Source: Spinacia oleracea
Taxonomy: Eukaryota > Streptophyta > Magnoliopsida > Caryophyllales > Amaranthaceae
Reading direction: 5' to 3'
NCBI RefSeq assembly: GCF_020520425.1
Contig: NC_079487.1
Span: forward strand, 132,640,385-132,704,384
DNA length: 64,000 nucleotides
The translations under genes were made by a program, and so were the position numbers. Positions 22,331 to 34,992 of the stretch are shown here, one piece after another. How positions within the stretch are numbered: position 1 is the first letter of the stretch; the number at the start of each line of letters is the position of its first letter. The notes below the pieces were generated by a model. It had not been told where the DNA came from and did not search any database. It saw only the letters and a list, made by a program, of their open reading frames with translations.

Positions 22331-24400
22331 AAATGAATGATTTGTTTGAAGGTTGGACTACCAACCTATAAGAGGAATATCAGAATATGGCCAATTAGGC
22401 AGATTGTAATAATATAAAATAATCCCTTTCTTAAGAATCTTGCCAAGTGTCATTTTGCGTTTTTGGGTTTTGAATTTTTCTATAGGCAATTTTTGTCTTT
22501 TACTGGTTTAAGCTTTTGATATTTTGCATATTAGACATTAGAGTATGATTTATTGAATAATATCTTTAGGCTTAGATTATCCCAAGTCTAAAGTGGAGTT
22601 TTGGAGTAAAGTCTTCACCCAAATTATTGGGATACATGTCATGAGGTGGTTTTGGAAATTCAAGACACTAACTCCACGTTTTTCTCCAACTAAATCAAAT
22701 AACGACACATCGTCTATTTAATTATGTGTGTTTAGGAGTTAGGTGAGTATGAGGATAATATGTAATTAGAATTTTATGTGGGTTTGAATGATTAAAAAAT
22801 ATGTAAAAGTTAGTGAAAAACTGATGTTGCAGAGTCTGGAGTTTGGGTTGAGTCTAAGGGATGTACTTACGCTTAGAATTTTAGATACTTGAACATGCTA
22901 AGCTTATCAAACTTTCGACTTTAAGTGTTGTTTGGTTGACATGAAAGAGAAAATTGACATCAACAGTCTCAGTTATGGGTAGTCCCGTGTCCGCTTTAAA
23001 AGGTATCAACTATTAGTTAACTTGGAGCAATTTTAATTTTTAAAGTAATATCTCAAAACGATCCTCACCCGTAATTAACCTGCTCATTCTTAATATAATC
23101 AAGTAACAAGGAGAAGGGGAATATAGTGAAAAAGAAACAAGGGCGGTCGGGTCATGTTTTCTGACTATATTAATTATTAACCGATTGAACAAGCTAGTTA
23201 TGCATGAGAACCGTTTGGAGATGACCCTCTAAAAGTTGGGACCATCGTGAGTTAATAAAAGAATTAGGGAGCTTTTAACGCAGAATGTCCATAGTTGGGA
23301 CGGTTGATGTCAATTTTTCCCATGGAAAATCAAGGGAAATATGCTTTCTTAGGAATTGGAAGGTTATGGTATTGTTTGGTTGATAAAAACAACACTTTTT
23401 TGGAAGTATCACATCCCACAAACATGAGGAACTGAAGAAAGTTGCTTATCTAGGTCATCGACATCTCCCTAGCTGACAAGTGGAACTTCCAATGAAATTT
23501 ATTTTTCATGTTCAACCAAATAACATTCCTTACTTCTTAAGAAATGTTTATATAGAAAAAACTTCTTTCTTAGAAGTTCTACGGAGTACTTTTAATGTCA
23601 ACCAAATTATCCCTTATTTTACTTGTAAACTTGTCTTGGTAGCCCTTTTATCTTTGAGGTACATGATACAATTCTGAAAAACTAGTGAATAGGGATACTA
23701 TTAAGAGAGAGCACACTTGTTTAACCCGTTAAATATATTTATTGTAGTATTTAGAAACCTAACATGAAATGTTATTTACCAATTATATATTTACCTAGAG
23801 GTTAAGATCGAGAACCACATATTTAAATCCCCCATTTCTCCATTTGTAAATTATAATATCCTTTTCTCATTCCCAACCAAAAAGATAATCAAATATAAAC
23901 CTTATTCGATCGCAACCTGACAAAAACTATAGTGACCATGACATTGAAAATATGACATGTTCAATCCTTACAGACAAAATATTCCCATCACAAACCATTA
24001 AATACTCTCTTTGTCTCTTCTTGTTTGCCCCATATACTAAAAGTGTTTTATTAAGAAGTGAGTTGAGTGAAATTGAGAATGACAAAGGTGATGAGACCAA
24101 TGCATCTTACTTTGAGAGTATTTCATGTTCGTTTTTAGAAATAGAGCAATCTTTTAGGAAAAAATTAAAACGACAAAAGAAAAAAAAAAGGACGAGAAAT
24201 AATTGAATAAAAGCATTAGTTAGACTCAATACATAACCGACTTCAAACCCGATTTGACACTCGTAACAAAGTAGAAAAAAACTTTGACAACAAACAACAT
24301 TTACCTCTCTAGCTCAAATTGTTTTGTTGCCACATCTTCTTGTTATACGGTACGGAGTACTAGTAGTTCTCTGTAGCAGACTAGCAGCCACTACCAAAGT
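22331..24400. other. Intergenic region between divergent genes
   Basis: Contains the promoter side of the WLM gene and that of the F-box gene. Several inverted GTTTGGTTG motifs (about 22925, 23375-23395, 23510, 23600) suggest one or two eroded hAT- or PIF-like MITEs. About 24003-24205 looks like a decayed TACTCTCTTTGTCTC-ended MITE. No gene is supported. Confidence 0.35.
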
Positions 24401-24402
24401 GG

Positions 24403-25593
24403 GAATATAATCAGCGGTGCCGGTGACCTCACACCTCATTTTTCTTCTTTAGCATCAATTCCTCCATCTCTTTCTTTTCCACACAGGTGTAAATTCTTTA
24501 ACTTCTTCACCAATTTCATTTTATTTTTGTATATTTCCAATTGTTGTTTCATAGTTTGCTTCAACTTGTAAGTAATTACTCTGTTGACTTCATTTATTCT
24601 TTGATGAATTCCTGAAGAATCTTAAATATTTTTTGTTTAAATCAAATTTCTGGGTAAATCCTGCTGTTATCTTGTAATTTTGTGTGTATGATCAACCGAT
24701 TCAAGCCCAATACAAGTAGAGTATAACTACTGATTTTCCTGAAATTACCTTGTGAATCTTGATGATTAATTACAAATACTAGAAATCTTTTGAGAAAAAT
24801 CACAAATTTCATGCTCAAATACGTATTATAATTGATTTCCCATGAAATTACCGTTGTTTTTGCTTAAGTTATTGGGGTTAGGCAGGTTGGGTAGCTAGGG
24901 TGAAGGGTTTATCAATCAGATTAGGAAATTTTGCCTAAATTAGCTGTTTGTTTAGATAACCTAGGTGTTAGTTAGTGTTGAACAAATTCTTAGCTTCTAG
25001 GGTGGTTTGGTGTTGATGCAATACTTTGTAAAAACTACAAAGTGAAGAAGAAAAGCAACAGTCGAGAAAGGCATTTTTCATGCCTGCTGCTATGGTGGAT
25101 GTAAAGTTTGGAGGTTAATGGATGTAACTAGTGGGGATATCAGACTTAATTGGGTCCTTGTAGCTATTGAATCTTCGACTAATGTGGTTGAACTTATGTA
25201 GAAGTTTAACCGGTTTTATAGAGGATTTGATCTTTGTTCTTAATTGGTCCAGTGAAATTATGTACAGCTTGATATATTAGTTTTCTATGCTTCTTTCCGT
25301 GGAAAATGGTAGTCGATACTCAAAGATATTGTTAATTACTATTGGAACGTTTGATCACACTGAAGGAAAGGCTTAAACATTCTAGACCAGATAAGTTGAC
25401 TACCAGCTTTGCTCACTACTTTCAATCCTGATTTTGGAAACTTTTAACAGGTCTTTTGTTGGTTAATGATCTTCCTCCCATGTACTTTTCCGTCATTCTT
25501 TCTCTTCGTTGTTTATACCGAGCTTGCTTATTTTCTCTTTTAATCATCTTTGGCCTCTTGATTTACAAAAATCAACTCTACTGCAGATATTCA
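24403..25593 (+). promoter_or_regulatory. 5' UTR exon and intron of the F-box gene
   Basis: A CT-rich leader (about 24430-24487) ends in CACACAG|GTGTAAA, a plausible donor. The acceptor CTACTGCAG at 25586 lies seven bases before the coding ATG. Splicing these would give a roughly 1.1-kb leader intron, a common arrangement in plants. Inferred only. Confidence 0.45.
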
Positions 25594-27323
25594 ATGACTA
25601 ATGCCAGAGAAACTGCAAGTTCATATGATAATTCAGTTGGGAAGCTTCCTGATCATTTGCTGGTTGAGATATTTATTCTAGTTCCTGTGAGTGACTGGAC
25701 TAATGTATCCTGCGTCAAGAAACAATGGGCCAATTTGTTTAAAGGAGAGTCTCTGTGGCGAGCTGCTCTTGAGAAGACATATCCTTTTGCTTGTCTGGCA
25801 AAAAGGTGGCCCGGACCAATTCCTCAAGGTTTAAGTAAAAGGTACTTCGGTATAGCCTTATACGGAGTAATTAATTATGAAATTAGTGTCAAGTCTTCCA
25901 ACATCAACTGTGTTTGTGTTGAGAAGATTAACCCACTTGTGACTATGTGAGTTGGGACTAATTGTCCCACGTGGAAGAAATAGAGAGAGATTGACTATCA
26001 TATAAGATTTAGGACGGAACTCTGTGAGACTTATATGCGGTCAATCTCTTCTCATGTACGGGCTTGTGTTAGGACCCCCGGCGAGTTTATCAGTTTGTCT
26101 CGGGACATAAGGATTTTAGATGCCAAATTACAGTTTGCGATCCCTGAATAACTATCCCTTAACTAAAGAACTTCCAAAGCATTTCATTTTCTAAATCACT
26201 TTATCTGAGGTTGCATCTTATTGCTGTCACAATCCTCAGTTTGAATGAGACCTTTGAAATAAGAAGTAGAGTTGGTCTCTTGGTCTTTCTGGAGTGAGGC
26301 GGAACTTGAATGAGCGATTTATCCTTGACATTTCCATGTCTATACGAACTTGAATGAACAAAATTTGGTGTTAATTACGACTATGGTAATGCTAAAAATG
26401 GCATATGTTAGCTTTTTACCGATTCCGCTTGTGTATGCAGGAGATTCACAGCTTTGTATATCAGTAGGCACATATTTTCTCTAGAAAATGGGATGGACGA
26501 GATTGTTGGACATACGTACCTTTTTCTGAAGGAACAACTTGAAATATCTACCATGCCAGCCCCTTCCACAATTCTTCATGGGACAATAATAGGTTAACAT
26601 CAGAGCTTTACCTATCTTCCTAATTCGTTATCAGTTTTTTTATTGTTTTTGGTTGAATAAGGTCTTAAATCACTGCTCTATGAAACCCCCATTACTGGTA
26701 TGTAAATTCTCTGTACCTAAAAAAAAAAAGAAGCAGCAGCACCATACATTGCTAACTGTTAAAGCTTGTTTAGTTTATGAGGACTTGGTGCTGTTAGGCT
26801 GATGGTTTAGGTCCTTTATCTTAATTATATACTAGGAAAACTCATGAAATCAGACTATCTAATGACGTTAAGCATGTAAAACAATCTCTCAATTTTCTTG
26901 TCAACAGATCAGTTCATATCATGCGGGAATACAAGAGAAAGAGCTCACGAGCTAGCTTCTCTGATTTGGCTCGCTGTTATCGACAATCTGGACGAAGAAG
27001 AGAGGACATTTTATTTACTGAAGCGTTTGGCACTGGAGGGAAATGTAAGAAATCATCATGATTTGTGCTCTAGGTTACAAAACAAGTACTTAAGTATGGT
27101 AACATGCAGATGCATTTTAGTGATTATCCTCGATCATTCTTATTTTGTGTCTCAGGTATTTCTTCCTTTCCCATATTCAAGATCAAACGAAGTGTTGTGG
27201 AGGATATTTGAGAAGCTTTTCACAGATTTCCGTGACTGTTTGAAAAATTCCGAGTACTATGACCTGTTGGCGAGCGCTAAGTCCAGATTTCAGCCAATAC
27301 CATCTACTTGGTTAGGTTACTAA
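25594..27323 (+). CDS. F-box protein
   Basis: Exons 25594-25841, 26441-26592, 26908-27044 and 27156-27323 give 234 residues, with all phases consistent. Residues about 17-60 (KLPDHLLVEIFILVPVSDWTNVSCVKKQWANLF and on to SLWRAAL) form an F-box, the Skp1-binding module of SCF ubiquitin ligases. The rest is not a Kelch or LRR domain. It contains FSLENGMDEIVGHTYLFLKEQLE, RAHELASLIWLAVIDNLDEE, and ends DLLASAKSRFQPIPSTWLGY, which looks like a plant-specific C-terminal domain I cannot name. A longer reading from 25456 uses intron sequence and is not preferred. The last intron (27045-27155, 111 bp) is a multiple of three and stop-free, so its retention would add 37 residues. Confidence 0.82.
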
Positions 27324-27674
27324 TCTTTGTTTCACCTGATTAGAATATAGAAGCGTATATGGTGCTGCAATTCAAATGCAGCTGTCTTGTTTTCTGTTAC
27401 ATAACAAAGTGAGCAATAGTATTTGACTAGTTACCCATCTTATGTGGTATATATTGATAGGCATATACAAAATTACAGAATAATAATGTAAGAAATGTTG
27501 CTGCAGTCTCTCAGCCACAATGTGTATTTGATTATCTGCAGAATAACTGTAGAAATGTCAGTAATGCAACTGATTAGTAAAGTAGACATTCAAACACTTG
27601 ATGATTGATCTGATATATTCATAAATATCAATGTCGGCATAGACGGTTATGCTGACAGTTCCTTATAACGGTTC

Positions 27675-27728
27675 ATGTTAGCTGACCCCAATCATTTTGG
27701 GACTAAGATTTGGTTGTTGTTGTTGTAT
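27675..27728 (+). mobile_element. SINE 3' end fragment with TTG tail
   Basis: CCCCAATCATTTTGGGACTAAG followed by TTTGG and (TTG)4-type tail matches the 3' terminus typical of plant Au-like SINEs. The 5' part with pol III boxes was not found. Confidence 0.55.
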
Positions 27729-28044
27729 CAATGTTCAAGTGCCAGTAAAAATAAGTAATGGTGAGCCCATTGTTACAGATTATGGAACTTGGTTAATACA
27801 GCAACTCTTTGGGTGGGGTTGCTACATGACTACATCAATACTTTTTATTTTTGGTCATGTAAATATGATTTATTTGAGAGTTGTTGTTGATAGTACATAC
27901 TCATAGAAGTAGTGTAGGACTCACTGGATCACATGACACAAAAGTGTAGGGCTATAGGGGTCACCCAAAAAATGTTCCAATAATGGGTCCTATTGCCCCA
28001 CTAGTTACTCTTCATAAAATGTCTTTGCAAGTTCAATTGCAATT

Positions 28045-28190
28045 CTTTTTTTAGTTGGTTCTAGGGTTGATAGTAAGCTTAGTAAATTTAGTTGAAATTG
28101 TCATTGCAAGGAGTCGAACCCAAGTTCACAGCTCTCAAGCCAACAAAAAATCATCTACCAACACGGCAACACCACTGCTTTAGAGTCATC
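28045..28190 (-). mobile_element. tRNA-derived SINE-like sequence
   Basis: On the minus strand a box A-like GTGTTGGTAGATG (about 28155) and box B GGGTTCGACTCC (about 28108-28119) are spaced as in a SINE. A short A run (TTTTTTT on plus, about 28046) forms the 3' tail. Target duplications are not evident. Confidence 0.55.
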
Positions 28191-28401
28191 CTTATTGTTT
28201 CAACTTACAACAATTAATTTTTGCATTCTTCTTATGTCTACCCACATCCCATGGTTCTAGACTTTCGGGTGCTCGTGAACATGCACGATTTTTGTCACAA
28301 GTTTGTACTTTACTTACATATAGTAAGATCTGACTTATAATTTGGTGTATAGAATTCGCAAAGTACTTGTGAGTACAAGTATAACTAACCTCAGCTCCTT
28401 A

Positions 28402-28745
28402 GGCCCTGTTCGGCAGTAATTTTTGGAGTAGCAGACCTAGTCTAAATATTAGTTAAAAAATTGTGAGTATTTGACAAGGTAGTGTTAGAGGTAGAAGTAG
28501 AGTTTGAGGAGCTTTTGTTAAACTTTAGAAATATTAACGTTTCATCCTGATAAGTAGCGGTACCAGTTATTTTCCGCATATTCCCGTATATCATGCTGCT
28601 CCCTCTCCTCTAAAATCCCCATCTCCTCCACAACTCCCCCGTCTCCATTGAACCTCTACCCTCTACTAATTGACCGCTACCCGCTACTCTGACCGCTACT
28701 CACCGCTAAAAACTACCAGTTACCGCTAGTTTGCCGAACTGGGTC
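28402..28745. mobile_element. PIF/Harbinger-like MITE
   Basis: GGCCCTGTTCGGCA at the left, TGCCGAACTGGGTC at the right, flanked by TTA and TAA. The imperfect 14-bp inverted repeats and T-A-rich trinucleotide flanks fit Tourist/Harbinger MITEs. Interior has CCGCTACT repeats. Confidence 0.7.
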
Positions 28746-29439
28746 TAAGGGTCATGAACATTTACTACTAGCAATCGCATATTATTAATCACAGAAAAAT
28801 TCAGATCGAACGAATCATCTTTTAGTACGGAGTAGTCTATTTTCCATCGTTGGATTAGATCCAAACCTCTGAAAGTGAATCATATGCTACAAACAGGGAC
28901 AATTATTCTCAATAAACATGGTTGCATATGAAGGGGGGGTGACAATGTGACAATTGACATAAAGCACATTGAACTCACTAGTCACTACCCACCTCATGCA
29001 AATATGCAATCCTTCTAATTCCGTTATTATTAAAAAATAAATAAGAATAAAGATTCAGAAAAGGATTTGACTACTTTGACCATGATAAATTACTCCAATT
29101 AATCAATTATATACATCTGGAGTAATAACAAATTTTGGGATCTAGGATGTGGGCCCTACAACCCACACATCCTTAGATCAGAAATTCAGAACATAATATG
29201 GGATCCAAAGTACCCAACCAACTTAAATTTAAAAAAAACAATAAAATAAAAGGTCACCCATTTCATTCAGTATATCCCAAAATGGCAAAATCCATGCAAT
29301 TCACTTATGCACACATTACCAATTAATAATAAAAATTAAAAAAACTTTAGTGATATCTTAAGAATAAAAATTGAACCAGCTTTGGTGATATCTTAAGCAA
29401 GGCTCGGCCTAGTAATATATACACTGTTTTTATTTATAT
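28746..29439. other. Intergenic spacer
   Basis: AT-rich, with no ORF, RNA gene or clear repeat structure. Confidence 0.35.
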
Positions 29440-29682
29440 GACAATTAATTAGTCACGTTCGCCAATGTATATTTTTAAACGTTAATATTTTTAATTATAG
29501 ATAAGAAAAAATTATAAAGGTTGATATTTAAAAATCATTTATTGAAACGAATCTAACAAGACCCCGCACGACTATATTTTTTATTGAGTATAAATCACAA
29601 AATGAAGTCAAATGAGTTTGTATGAATAGTGTCAAATATCCAATTGTGTCATACGGAGTATAAATCAGAATAGAGGAAGTAT
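29440..29682. mobile_element. Eroded mariner-type MITE
   Basis: Shares the core of the Stowaway-type family (AAAATTATAAAGGTTGATATTT, GAAACGAATCTAACAAGACCC, CGACTATATTTTT, GAATAGTGTCAAA). A right-end-like GAGGAAGTA lies at about 29672. The left inverted repeat is lost. Confidence 0.65.
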
Positions 29683-31210
29683 TTGGTTTATGACCTTATC
29701 AAAATTCTTAGTACTTGCTAAGAACTCTTTGGAAGTGGAGATTCCTATTTTCCTTACCATTCTCCCTCACTTTAATAAATTTGACTATCGAAGGTTATCA
29801 AATTAGACCAGAAAAAGAAAAAACACTCACAAAAAATATTCGGATTAGACAAAAAGTAAAAAAATAAGACCACAAGATAAGGTAGAGAGAACAAGACCTG
29901 AGTTTTATTGAAACAAAAAAGGGCAAAAATGTAATTTAAAAGGTTAATAACTCGAAAAATCTCTGCTTTCGCGGCCTTTCTGTTTTAGAGCTTGGGGTTT
30001 TCTCTGACAATATTCCTTTGCAACACTTCATTTTGGAGAGAGAAAATATGAAAAACAAAACACAAATGACATTGATTGTTAGTCCTAGGGTTCCTCAATA
30101 AATGTCAAAATAATCTTCTCTTTCTTCTCATAATCTAAGTTTTAAACCCCCCAAAACATCTAATTAAAACGTTTCTTAGCACTAATCAAATCTCCGAAGA
30201 AAAAAACAGCAAAACATAATTAGTGGAAGCAGTACAGAAAAACTGAGAAAAGGGGTTTTCTTGTACTTGGGCTACTGTTATCTTTCACGAGAAAATTGAG
30301 AGGAAAATAAAAGGTAAAGAAAGAAAAGTACGGAGTAGAAAATAAAATAAAAATGGAAGATGGGTTTTTAATGCTTGTATCTAATTAGCTCACTCACTCA
30401 CTCACACATTTGGTACTTTCTCAACTCCTTTCTCTCTGTTTTCTGTCTTTCTATTAAATTATATGGTTTCAGATTTCTGGGTTTCTCAGTTTTTGGGGTT
30501 TTTCTGGTTATTTTTAAGTTTCTGAAGCATGAAAAGAGGGTTTTTGGGTTTCATTTTGGGTTGATCTTCTGATTTTCATGTAAGTTTTTGTACTGTTTTA
30601 GTGTGTTTTTGCCTTATCTCTCTTGCATTTCCACAATGCTGCATTTCCTTTGTTTTGGTGTTCTTCTGTTTTTACCTTTTGGTTGTACTGTTCTTTGTGC
30701 ATATTCTGCTTCTGGAGAATTAAACCTTTTTGGGTCTTTGAAGTTTGATTTTTTTTTTCCTGGGGTTGTTTAAAGATGGGATCTTTACAGTCAGTTTCAT
30801 GGAGTTCTGTAGTTTGTTTTTGCTAATTTCTTAGTTCCTTGTCATTTCCATGAAATTGAAGTACTTTAAACCTTTTCACTTTTTCAGTCCTCATTTTAAC
30901 TCTTTTGATGGTTATATTAGATTTCTGTATAGTGTATAGTAGGAAACATGTTTGTTCGATAGATCTTCAACATTTTCTTGTTTTGGATACTTTTTTGCAG
31001 GGAATGTGGACTGATTTATGGTAATTTCTTTGCTTATTGGTATGCAGGTTTTATTTATGATTGGAAATTGATAACTACATACTACATTGTTGCTTTTTAC
31101 TGAAAGAAACCTGGGTACTACAAAGTGAGACCGTTATTGTTTAGTTGGGACCTTGGAAGAATCTAGTTAGTAGTATTGTTTTCGAGTTTGGTTGTTGGTT
31201 GTAAAGGGTG
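29683..31210 (+). promoter_or_regulatory. Promoter and 5' UTR region of the DUF1666 gene
   Basis: No coding frame is supported. Plausible UTR splice signals are a donor near 30570 (TTTTCAT|GTAAGT) and acceptors near 31001 (TTTTTGCAG|GGAATG) and 31048 (GTATGCAG|GTTTT). T-rich frames at 30375-30773 are leader-intron sequence, not proteins. Confidence 0.4.
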
Positions 31211-34200
31211 ATGGACTTCTTCAAAGTAAGGAAGTTTAGGAAAGCTCGAAAACCAAATTCGCAGGAAGATTTAGAGGAGAAGCCAATTCCACATCCTGGA
31301 GAACCAAACAATGAGAATGACAAGCCTAATGGAAAATCAGTTGCAATGGATGCACCTGTTGATGTGGATGAAGATGATGATGATGATTTTATCACAAATG
31401 AGGTGAAAAGGAGGTTGAAAGAATTGAGGAGAAACAGTTTCATGGTGCTCATACCTGAAGAGGAAGGTGCTGAAGAAGAAGACGAAGAAGAAGGTGAGAC
31501 AAGCTCAAGTGAGGGAAGAGATATGGGAACTCAAGTTGAACATCTGTATTGTGATTTTGAATCTATATATGAGAAGTATTGTGAGAGGATGCTCTTCTTT
31601 GATCGGATGAGTTCTCAGCAACTCAATGTGGCTGGTACGCGTTGTTCGTTATATATGCTCAAAAGTTATAATCATCCTTTTTCTTTGCAAGGGTTTCATG
31701 TCAAAGTTTTTAGCCTTTTAGATTGTATTTGCTCTTGTTTTTGGGGTATCTTTGTTGCCTTGCATCATGCTTGTTAAAATGATATGTTGGCTGCTAAAAA
31801 ATGTCCTGAAATCCGCTTTCTTGTTCCAACATGTTCCTGAGTGTAAATTGATTTTGGTTTTAGTCTGCAATCTTGAAGATTATGCATTAAGAGGTGTTAG
31901 AGCGGAATTTGATTGATCTTAAAAGATTACGGGTGCGTTCTATTCACCTGATTTTCACTTATTTTTTCTGAACTTATCTTATCTGAACGTATCTGAACTT
32001 AACTGAACTTATCTGAACTTATTAAAACTTATCAAAACTTATTTTAGTTATAAGTTGTACTTGGTCAACCCTTATTTTTCCTGAACTTATCTTATCTGAA
32101 CTTATCTGAACTTAACTGAACTTATCTGAACTTATTTTTCCTGAAATAAGTGGAAATAAGGTGAACAGAACAGGGCCTACATAATTTACCTTCATACTTA
32201 GCTAAAATTGGGTCTTATTACATAATGTACCTTCATCCTACTCAGCAGTCAGCACTTTGAGGAACTATTTCACAGTACCTAGCAATAATGCCACTGAAGT
32301 AAGAAAACAAGTTGGTGACCACATTTAATTTACATGCCTCTCACTTTCTCTTGAGAGCATTCAAATAGGAGTGTTATTTGAAATTTAGGATGTTGACACC
32401 CCAGTCAAAAATAGTAAGAAAAGGCCTTTTTCTTTTTTAAAGAAAAGGCTTTTGGCTGAACATGTACGTCCAGCCATTTGTTCCGTCTCTTGCATTTCTT
32501 TGTGCTCATCTTTGCTTGAGTTTAACTGTTAAAATATGTTTGTTTAGCAATTCGCATTCCCCTTCTTACCTGTTTAAAAGAGACATGATATTGAATCTCA
32601 GATGCCAAATGTATATACAAGTATATAGTATGGTCCTCCTATCAAGTCTGTGGCTAACTGGGATTTTATCAAGTTGTATTTTGCCGGCAATACCATATAA
32701 CAAGTCGCATAAACCTTGCACTTAGGTTGATTATGGCACACGGGTTACTGCTTCCTGTCTAAAAATGCCCTTCTGCTTCACTTTTGTATACGACTGTCTT
32801 CTTCTTTTTTTTTTTGGTGAAAACGGAAACATTTCATAAACTAAAATTCAGCCTCTTACAATCCGTCAAATGTAAGTTTAAACAATAACTAGGGAGAATG
32901 AAGTCAATGTAAATATGACTGTCTTCTGCTGTCCTCAATTTACAGTTATTACTTATTAGTGGAATATAATGCATGGTGGAAATGTTCTAGTTTTGTTGGT
33001 TGATCAGTCATGTTCTCTGATTCTGTCAGACTATCCAACACTGTTTTGCTCATATGTTGAGTGATATAATCCTTAAAAGTTTTTACTTGCTATCAGAAAT
33101 GGTTAGCCTTAGTGTTTTAACTCAATTTTACAAGTTTAAAAATCCTTGCCAACACCAACTGTTTTATAGGAAAAGATTAAACTTGACTCGTATGCTCTTG
33201 TACGTGATGCAGGCCCCAGGAGTCCTTCCACACAATCTCCAAGAGCTGCATCTAGAAAGCTTGTATCTTCTTTCCGATGCCTCTCTCTTAAAAAGATGGA
33301 AGAACCTGATAGTGACACTGAGCAACTGCAGCAACCAGATGATAGTCCTTCACAGGACCTCGAAACTGCATATGTAGCTCATATTTGCTTGACATGGGAA
33401 GCCCTTCACAGTCAGTACACACAGCTGAGGCAGAAGATATCATGCCAACCTGATAATCCTACTTGTTATAACCACTGTGCACAGCTATATCAGCAGTTTG
33501 AGGTGCTGTTGCAGAGATTTATTGAAAATGAGCCTTTTGAGCAAGGTTCAAGAGTTGAAAAGTATGCTCGAAGCCGAAATTCTTTGTCCAAGCTACTACA
33601 GGTTCCCAAGGTGCAAGGTAAGATCCCGTTTAGGAGAACCTCTGGCATGCTTCTTTTGTCCGGAACTAGTTATCACATCATTCCTACTCATAGTTAAGAA
33701 AATGCCACAAATTTACAAAAGACACCCTTTAATCCTTTATGATAGTTGAGTCATGTGGAAATCTAATCATAAACCATTAATTATTAGGAATCTGATAGTG
33801 TGTGATTACTAGTTCCAGACCGAGGGAGTACTAATTAAGTTGGACATGTCATCATTTTAATTTACATGTGTCAAAATGAATTATGATTAGTTATAGTGTT
33901 ACTGAATGGTTCAGGTACCTCTCAAAATGTGGTTGAAGACGAGGAGTCAGAGTACCGAATTCTTGCCCCTGACCTTCTTAAGTTGATTCAGACATCAATC
34001 TTGACCTTCTACACATTCTTGAGGATGGACAAGAAAAAAGCTGGTGGGGTTCGCAATCTGTTTGGAAACCAGAATCAAATGACTACGCCTCTTCAACAAG
34101 TTCAGTCAGTTGCAGACAAGGTAATTCCGTTGTCAGATTCAGGTTTTTTCTTGTCAGTGTCCTTGATAGTTTGATTCGCTGCATGATTATACATACAGTA

Positions 34201-34992
34201 GCATGTCTAGTGCATCTGAAAATTCTGTGATCCATTTCAATTCTCAGTTTGTTCCTGACCTTAGTAGTTAGTCCTAGGTTGCGATTGAGTTTGCATCAAT
34301 GCGTAAGGGCTCCGTTTTGGTTTGGTGTAAAACATTTTCAGTGAAAATGACATTTTCCAAAGGGAAAACACAATTCCAAAGTAGTTTTCCTTTGTTTGGT
34401 TTCTTAAAAGAAAATTAATATAAAAAGGAAAATGGGAGAAAATGGGTGAAGATAGAGGGGAAGAAGGAAGAAGAGGTAAGGTGGAAAAGTGATTTCCCTT
34501 CCTTTTTAAATGAAAAAGGTTTTTACGGCTTTGGAGGGGTGATGGAAAATTGTTTTTCATCCATTGTCAAACCAAACAACGTAAACTGATTAAAAAGGGA
34601 CAATCGTTTTCATGTACACCAAACCAAACGGAGCCCTAGAGGGATTTTTTTTTTTTTCTTCCTTTTGGTGGTGGCAATGTCAAAAGCACATCAAAGGGTG
34701 AAAGGAAAAAGGTCTAATGTATGCATTTATCATTGACAAATGATTGCAGAAAGGGTTGAAACTGAAGGAATTGCGCAAGAAGAAAAGCTTTAAAAAGAAG
34801 GCATGGCCATCAATGCAGGAAGAAGTGTTTCTGCTCTTAAGTCTCATTGATGCCAAAGTTGTGTCAAGGGTATTGAGAATGGCTAGGATAACCAAAGACC
34901 AATTGCTTTGGTGTGAAGATAAGATGAGAAAACTTGATTTAACAGACGGGAAGCTACACAGGGATCCTTCTCCCATTCTCTTTCCCTGTTGA
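31211..34992 (+). CDS. DUF1666 family protein (annotated in plants as ribosomal L34Ae-like)
   Basis: Exons 31211-31634, 33213-33617, 33915-34120 and 34750-34992 give 425 residues in continuous phase. The N-terminal 110 residues are charged, with Asp and Glu runs (DEDDDDDF, EEEGAEEEDEEEGE). The DUF1666 core follows: YCERMLFFDRM, ICLTWEALHSQYTQL, CYNHCAQLYQQFEVLLQRFIENEPFEQG, APDLLKLIQTSILTFYTFLRMDKKK, NLFGNQNQ, KKSFKKKAWPSMQEEVFLL and the C-terminus DGKLHRDPSPILFPC. This order and the exact C-terminal end are diagnostic of the plant family. Despite the database name there is no evident ribosomal protein fold, and the function is unknown. No signal peptide. Introns 1 and 3 hold MITEs at 31931-32178 and 34306-34637. 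Confidence 0.87.
31931..32178. mobile_element. hAT-like MITE, family A, in intron 1
   Basis: GGGTGCGTTCTATTCACCT at the left and AGGTGAACAGAACAGGGCCT at the right. The interior is made of repeated CTGAACTTATC units (at least ten). Copies of the same family lie at 37299, 41055 and 62265. No clear target duplication could be assigned. Confidence 0.75.
33770..33829. mobile_element. MITE end fragment in intron 2
   Basis: A lone CCGAGGGAGTA end of the Stowaway type (about 33819-33829). The other end was not found. Confidence 0.3.
34306..34637. mobile_element. PIF/Harbinger- or hAT-like MITE in intron 3
   Basis: AGGGCTCCGTTTTGGTTTGG at the left mirrors CCAAACCAAACGGAGCCCT at the right. The flanking trinucleotides TAA and TAG hint at Harbinger, but the superfamily is uncertain. 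332 bp. Confidence 0.7.

Larger units (their letters stand above)
27324..28400. other. Intergenic with SINE fragments
   Basis: 3' flank of the F-box gene, then repeat debris. The frame at 27697-27906 starts in a TTG repeat and is spurious. Confidence 0.4.

Noticed and set aside
25456-25593. Membrane-like N-terminal extension of the F-box protein
   Set aside because: A strong acceptor (CTACTGCAG) lies just before the second ATG, and the extension has intron-like composition.
34261-34560. 99-codon minus-strand frame in DUF1666 intron 3
   Set aside because: It lies within a MITE and an intron.
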